Notes under the pieces: model-generated
Told to the model about the DNA's origin: nothing
Database searches by the model: none
What the model saw: the letters and a program-made list of their open reading frames with translations, nothing else
Shown here: one piece after another, positions 60,797-64,000 of the stretch
Position numbering within the stretch: position 1 is the first letter of the stretch
Layout of the letters: each line of letters opens with the position of its first letter
Position numbers and translations under genes: made by a program
Origin: Burkholderia sp. WSM2232
Lineage (GTDB): Bacteria > Pseudomonadota > Gammaproteobacteria > Burkholderiales > Burkholderiaceae
DNA length: 64,000 nt
Assembly: GCF_000472545.1 (NCBI RefSeq)
Contig: NZ_AWZV01000004.1
Coordinates: forward strand, 248,001-312,000
Direction of reading: 5' to 3'

Positions 60797-60988
60797 TATT
60801 TTGAAGCTTTTCGAAGGTTCAGCGGGGAACCGAGCTGTCTTTAGTTGAGGGCAAGCATGCCCGAAACCGGGAGGGGGTCCGGGGGAGGGGCGCGAAAAAA
60901 CAGAGCCAAGTATCTGAAAAATAAGTTGTTTTTCTCACTTTCTCGGCTAGATTCCTCTTTGTGCGCAACCGCCAAAACGGAGCCGACC

Positions 60989-61285
60989 ATGGAAGCAACC
61001 ATACCTGGCAGCCTTGACGTCATCGTGGCGAACGAGAGGGACCGCCGTTCCCTCGCGTATCTCGTCGACACCTGTGGACTACAACCAGTCGCCCAGGCCC
61101 GCCAAGCGCTTCCTGGACGAACACGGCCCTATGTTTCCAACATTGCCAGAATCCTGGGCGTCACCATACCAGAAGCGGTCGTTATCACGCCACGGTCGGA
61201 AGGCCGCCGACACCTGTTCGAAATCAAGAAATTCTTGACCGCCCGAGCCGTTGCGGCACCCGCGCCACACGAGCGGCGCAACTAA
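60989..61285 (+). CDS. small hypothetical protein, resembling 'cryptic plasmid protein A'
   Basis: A 98-residue protein. The central segment (SLDVIVANERDRRSLAYLVD ... RPYVSNIARILGVTIPEAVV) recalls small proteins annotated as cryptic plasmid protein A in proteobacteria; this is a recollection, not a search result. A helical, probably DNA-related, role is possible but unproven. The ATG 60989 follows CGGAG; codons upstream (from 60845) would add an unlikely basic leader. First gene inside the island; the A+T-rich stretch 60,890-60,960 probably holds its promoter. Confidence 0.6.
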   Translation: MEATIPGSLDVIVANERDRRSLAYLVDTCGLQPVAQARQALPGRTRPYVSNIARILGVTIPEAVVITPRSEGRRHLFEIKKFLTARAVAAPAPHERRN

Positions 61286-61436
61286 CAAATCTTCGTTCAG
61301 ACGCAGTATCATTTGTCTTCAGAAAGCTTTCGTAAGTCTGTCTGCTTTCGATTCCGGGGATGCCACCAAGATTCAGTTCACTGCCGACCTTGGTGTCAAG
61401 AGTGTGCGTAGTCAGCAGAAGAACTGGGCGTGGCAC

Positions 61437-62654
61437 GTGGCAAACGAAAAAAGTTTTACCGACAAGACCAGCGCGGACGATAAGAGTATCGGCTTTGAGT
61501 ACCAATATTATTATTTCCTAGACCGCCTCTTGAATTTGAAGTCAGGTCAAACCGTCGGACTCGAAGTCAAGGATGACGTTCATACGACGCTTAACGCTGA
61601 CTTTAATATTTTGGTCCAGCTCAAGCATACGGTCCGGAACAATTCGAAGGGCGAGCCCGTTGCACTAACTGAGCTTGATTCGGACCTGTGGAAGACGTTC
61701 TATAACTGGTCACAGGTTATTAGCGACGAGGCAGAAGGGCGAAAGCTTCCGCCTCAGCAACTTCAGTTTATAGAAAAGACCGAGTTTCATCTTGTCTCAA
61801 ATAAATCTGAATCCAGGCGGAATGAGTTTCTGCAGACTCTAGACCGATTCAAAGCCGGCGAAGTTGATTTCAACACACTCTCTAATCGCCTGAAATATCT
61901 CCAAGAAAAGACCACTGACGAGAGCATCAAGGAATACATAGCAGCGGTGCGCAAACTTCGGGTCAAGGTTTTGGAAGAGTTCTTCCGTCGCATTTACGTA
62001 GAGCTTGAGCTTGACGACATTATCGGTCGCGTAAAGCGTTCACTTCTCGAGAAGATTATCGATGAGGATAAGATTGAGACAGTATTCGCTCGTCTGGACT
62101 CAAGCATCCGAACGGATAACTTCATTGCCGTAAAGCGAGGTGAATCGATACTTATCGGCTTCGATGATTTCATGAAGCGGTATCGCCGAATATTCGATGA
62201 TGGGCGCACGAAGAAGTTGGTTTTTCCACGATACACGCCGGAGCTTCCGGACGATATATTTGCTCAGAGATTTATCAGGCGTTTATTAGAGATTGGCGAC
62301 ATCTCCGAATCTGACGAAGAGCTCGCTATCGATTACACCACCTATAAGTTGCGAATTTCGCGATATCTGCAGCAATGGCTGCAGGAAGGCGACCTCGTCA
62401 GCGAGGAAATTGACGCCTTCCACGAGGAGGTGTTCGTGCGCTGGCGAAACGAGTTCCGGGTGGCGTTTCGGGGTTGCAGTACTCCACATCAGATTATCGA
62501 CGCTGCGATGTACTTGCTGATTACGCTTCGGCGTGACAAATTCAAGTTGGGCGATACCGAGTTATCAACGACGCTTAGCAACGGCGAACTCTATTACCTG
62601 TCGGACGCCGGTCAGATTGGCTGGCATAAAGACTGGAGTGCCAATGAGCAGTAG
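61437..62654 (+). CDS. ABC-3C system effector: PD-(D/E)xK nuclease-like domain plus C-terminal domain
   Basis: About 405 residues counted from GTG 61437. The N-terminal domain reads KTSADDKSIGFEYQYYYFLD, then GLEVKDDVH (Glu43, Asp46/47), Asp55 and QLKH (Gln61, Lys63). This is a D-x5-QxK form of the PD-(D/E)xK nuclease active site, as in Cap4-type dsDNA nuclease domains. The remaining ~300 residues are alpha-helical and match the third component of ABC-3C systems in place and size. There is no ATG near the expected N-terminus: the frame is open from 61251 (TTG), and GTG 61437 is chosen only because it gives MANEKSFTDKTSADD, the expected start of the domain; no Shine-Dalgarno is seen. It overlaps the next gene by 11 nt. 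Confidence 0.75.
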   Translation: MANEKSFTDKTSADDKSIGFEYQYYYFLDRLLNLKSGQTVGLEVKDDVHTTLNADFNILVQLKHTVRNNSKGEPVALTELDSDLWKTFYNWSQVISDEAEGRKLPPQQLQFIEKTEFHLVSNKSESRRNEFLQTLDRFKAGEVDFNTLSNRLKYLQEKTTDESIKEYIAAVRKLRVKVLEEFFRRIYVELELDDIIGRVKRSLLEKIIDEDKIETVFARLDSSIRTDNFIAVKRGESILIGFDDFMKRYRRIFDDGRTKKLVFPRYTPELPDDIFAQRFIRRLLEIGDISESDEELAIDYTTYKLRISRYLQQWLQEGDLVSEEIDAFHEEVFVRWRNEFRVAFRGCSTPHQIIDAAMYLLITLRRDKFKLGDTELSTTLSNGELYYLSDAGQIGWHKDWSANEQ

Positions 62655-63090
62655 ATGGTCTGGATATAACAACGTTGGGATATGTTCAATCGCGTTGATG
62701 AGCGTCCTTGAACACTCAAAGAGCTTGACGCTCCCCAAAGCGCTCCTCGTGATGCCTCTGGTCATGCACGATGCGACTGTACGTTATCTGGGCGATTCAC
62801 GAGTTGGGCGACGAGAGGCCGCGGCGCTGGTTGCACAGCGCCCCGATTTGTTTGCCAATTTCGCGACACGGTATGACGACAGTCTCGCTATGACAATAAA
62901 CGCGATACAGCTTCTCGCCGAAGTGGAGTTTGTTCTCTTCGATGGCGGTTTGATGTTGTTAAAGCCGCTAGAGGTAGACCCTGCGTTTGGTAAGCGGGCG
63001 CAAAAAATCGCAAAAGCCTCAGGTCACATCGCTTCGCTTCTCACTGGTCCGGTCGAGGAGCTGTATTTAAACTTCAGGGTGCAGCTTTGA
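62644..63090 (+). CDS. ABC-3C system middle component
   Basis: A 148-residue alpha-helical protein (MSSRWSGYNNVGICSIALMSVLEH ... LTGPVEELYLNFRVQL). Features matching middle components: an N-terminal Asn-x-x-x-Gly/Cys helix, KALLVMPLVMHDATVRYL, and a Phe-Asp-Gly-Gly segment in the middle (EVEFVLFDGGLMLL). GGAG lies 6 nt before the ATG. It overlaps both neighbours (11 nt with the effector, 4 nt with the ATPase), so all three are probably made in fixed ratio. In this class it is thought to link the ATPase with the effector. Confidence 0.75.
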   Translation: MSSRWSGYNNVGICSIALMSVLEHSKSLTLPKALLVMPLVMHDATVRYLGDSRVGRREAAALVAQRPDLFANFATRYDDSLAMTINAIQLLAEVEFVLFDGGLMLLKPLEVDPAFGKRAQKIAKASGHIASLLTGPVEELYLNFRVQL

Positions 63091-64000
63091 ATTTCGGCTT
63101 TGATTCCATCACACTTTGGTCACGCACAGGCGAGCGTCGCGGGCTCCAGTTCAAGCGCAACCGCCTGAACGTGATTACCGGCGAAAGTCATACCGGCAAA
63201 AGCGCGTTGCTCGATATCATCGATTATTGCTTTCTGGCAAGTTCCCACAAGCTCCCGGACAGCATCATCAACGAGAACGTCGGCTGGTATGGGCTCACAT
63301 TCTACGTGAACGACAAAACTTACACGATTGCACGTAGGAGCCCAAGGGACAACGAGGTCTCAAGCGAGTACTATTTTTCGAGTACCGGGGTGGTGCCGGA
63401 CATGCCCGAGTCGAATACGAAAGAAGACGACATCAGAACGATACTCGAAGCAGAGTTTCATATCACCGATAAGGTTACGGTCGCTTACGGTGGGCGCGCG
63501 CTGAAGTCTGGTTCGAAGGTCTCATTCCGATACTTCTTCCTGTTCAACACTATCTCCGAAGACATCATTACCAACAGCAAAGTGTTCTTCGACAAGCAGT
63601 CTGAGGAGCGATACCAGGAAGCTTTGCCGCGCATCTTTGACATGGCTCTCGGCATAGATGACCTTTCTAACATCGCTGCACGGGAGAAAAAAGAAGCTCT
63701 GAGGAAGGAGATTGCAAGGCTCCAGCGCAAGGAGGCACATCTTGGCCAAGGGAGAGAGACCTTTGATGAGGAAGTGCGCGATATTGCCGTCAAGGCAGCC
63801 GAATACGGGCTCATAGATAGTGACCCTGCGAGCCTGTCCATGGACCACGTCCGGCGTGCTATCAGCGACGCCGCGTCGCCGGAGACCGGGCACGCCCTGA
63901 ACAGGTACGTCGAGACCAGTGCCAAGCTGTTCGTTGTGGAGCGCCGCCTTCGAAAACTCAGGCAGTTCTCTTCTGAATATCGGTCCTACAAAGACACCTT
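63087..64000 (+). CDS. ABC-3C system ATPase, DUF3732 type (3' end outside window)
   Basis: Open to the window edge, 304 codons visible. Start is TTG 63087, overlapping the previous stop by 4 nt, with AGGGTG 5 nt upstream. N-terminus MNFGFDSITLWSRTGERRGLQFKRNRLNVITGESHTGKSALLDIIDYC shows Walker A GESHTGKS (residues 34-41), followed by an SMC/RecN-like strand pattern. From about residue 190 a charged coiled coil begins (AAREKKEALRKEIARLQRKEA), so the protein is of the coiled-coil-inserted ABC class. DUF3732 ATPases share the ITGxSxTGKS motif. Walker B and signature would lie beyond the window. It would act as the sensor of invading DNA or its processing. Confidence 0.82.
   Translation, partial: MNFGFDSITLWSRTGERRGLQFKRNRLNVITGESHTGKSALLDIIDYCFLASSHKLPDSIINENVGWYGLTFYVNDKTYTIARRSPRDNEVSSEYYFSSTGVVPDMPESNTKEDDIRTILEAEFHITDKVTVAYGGRALKSGSKVSFRYFFLFNTISEDIITNSKVFFDKQSEERYQEALPRIFDMALGIDDLSNIAAREKKEALRKEIARLQRKEAHLGQGRETFDEEVRDIAVKAAEYGLIDSDPASLSMDHVRRAISDAASPETGHALNRYVETSAKLFVVERRLRKLRQFSSEYRSYKDT

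Larger units (their letters stand above)
60746..64000. mobile_element. genomic island, left end (continues beyond window)
   Basis: From about 60,746 the sequence is visibly richer in A+T, codons such as ATA, TTA, AGA and AAT become common, and the gene content is plasmid/defence-like. The left boundary cuts a chromosomal gene. No integrase or attachment repeat is seen inside the window; the right end is not visible. Confidence 0.7.

Noticed and set aside
59486..60844. 452-codon frame opposite the GIY-YIG and acyltransferase genes
   Set aside because: Antisense shadow that spans two real minus-strand genes and the island junction.

Overview
The window looks like chromosomal DNA of a Burkholderiaceae bacterium, most like Paraburkholderia/Burkholderia. 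The coding sequence is high in G+C, and several arrangements are typical of that family: zwf-pgl-(glk/hexR fusion), ftsK-lolA with rarA-serS, minCDE, and hemC-hemD/X-hemY divergent from ppc. There is no phage, IS element, CRISPR array or rRNA. One tRNA is present, tRNA-Ser(CGA), directly after serS.

Layout. 1-3.1 kb: 3' part of an Orn/Lys/Arg decarboxylase, an LprI-like secreted protein and a bestrophin-like channel. 3.2-12.3 kb: a glucose module. zwf-pgl-glk/hexR runs leftwards and a glucose/mannose-type ABC transporter runs rightwards. The two diverge from one 19-bp palindrome of HexR type that contains the -10 boxes of both promoters. 12.4-16.9 kb: LysR, GST, TRIC-like channel, Smr protein, trxB. 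17.2-31.5 kb: ftsK, lolA, a LysR/agmatinase pair, an NCS1 permease, rarA, serS, tRNA-Ser, map, a GNAT enzyme, minCDE. 31.7-39.6 kb: CLC channel, waaC, two small proteins, MFS transporter, TonB-domain lipoprotein, argH. 39.9-54.5 kb: two MmyB-type XRE regulators, each divergent from an enzyme, then ppc, the hem operon and an MFS/SDR pair. 54.6-59.8 kb: ALDH, ppa, a FUSC membrane protein and a GIY-YIG protein.

The last 3.3 kb are different. At about 60,746 a COG3146/DUF482-type acyltransferase gene loses its 5' end, and the sequence to the right becomes more A+T-rich with different codon use. It holds a small plasmid-type gene and then three tightly packed genes: a PD-(D/E)xK nuclease-like effector, a small middle component, and an ABC-type ATPase of DUF3732 type that runs off the window. 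This is the layout of an ABC-three-component (ABC-3C) conflict/defence system, and it is the main discovery candidate.

A second theme is low-complexity sequence. Several intergenic regions hold degenerate 12- or 14-bp tandem repeats (24.2, 37.4, 41.7 and 56.2 kb). Several housekeeping proteins carry low-complexity extensions or inserts: Ppc has a histone-H1-like Lys/Ala N-terminus, HemC an 8-residue-repeat tail, MinC an Ala/Gly/Ser linker and LolA a Gly/Ser insert. Functions are assigned from remembered family motifs; no database search was run.
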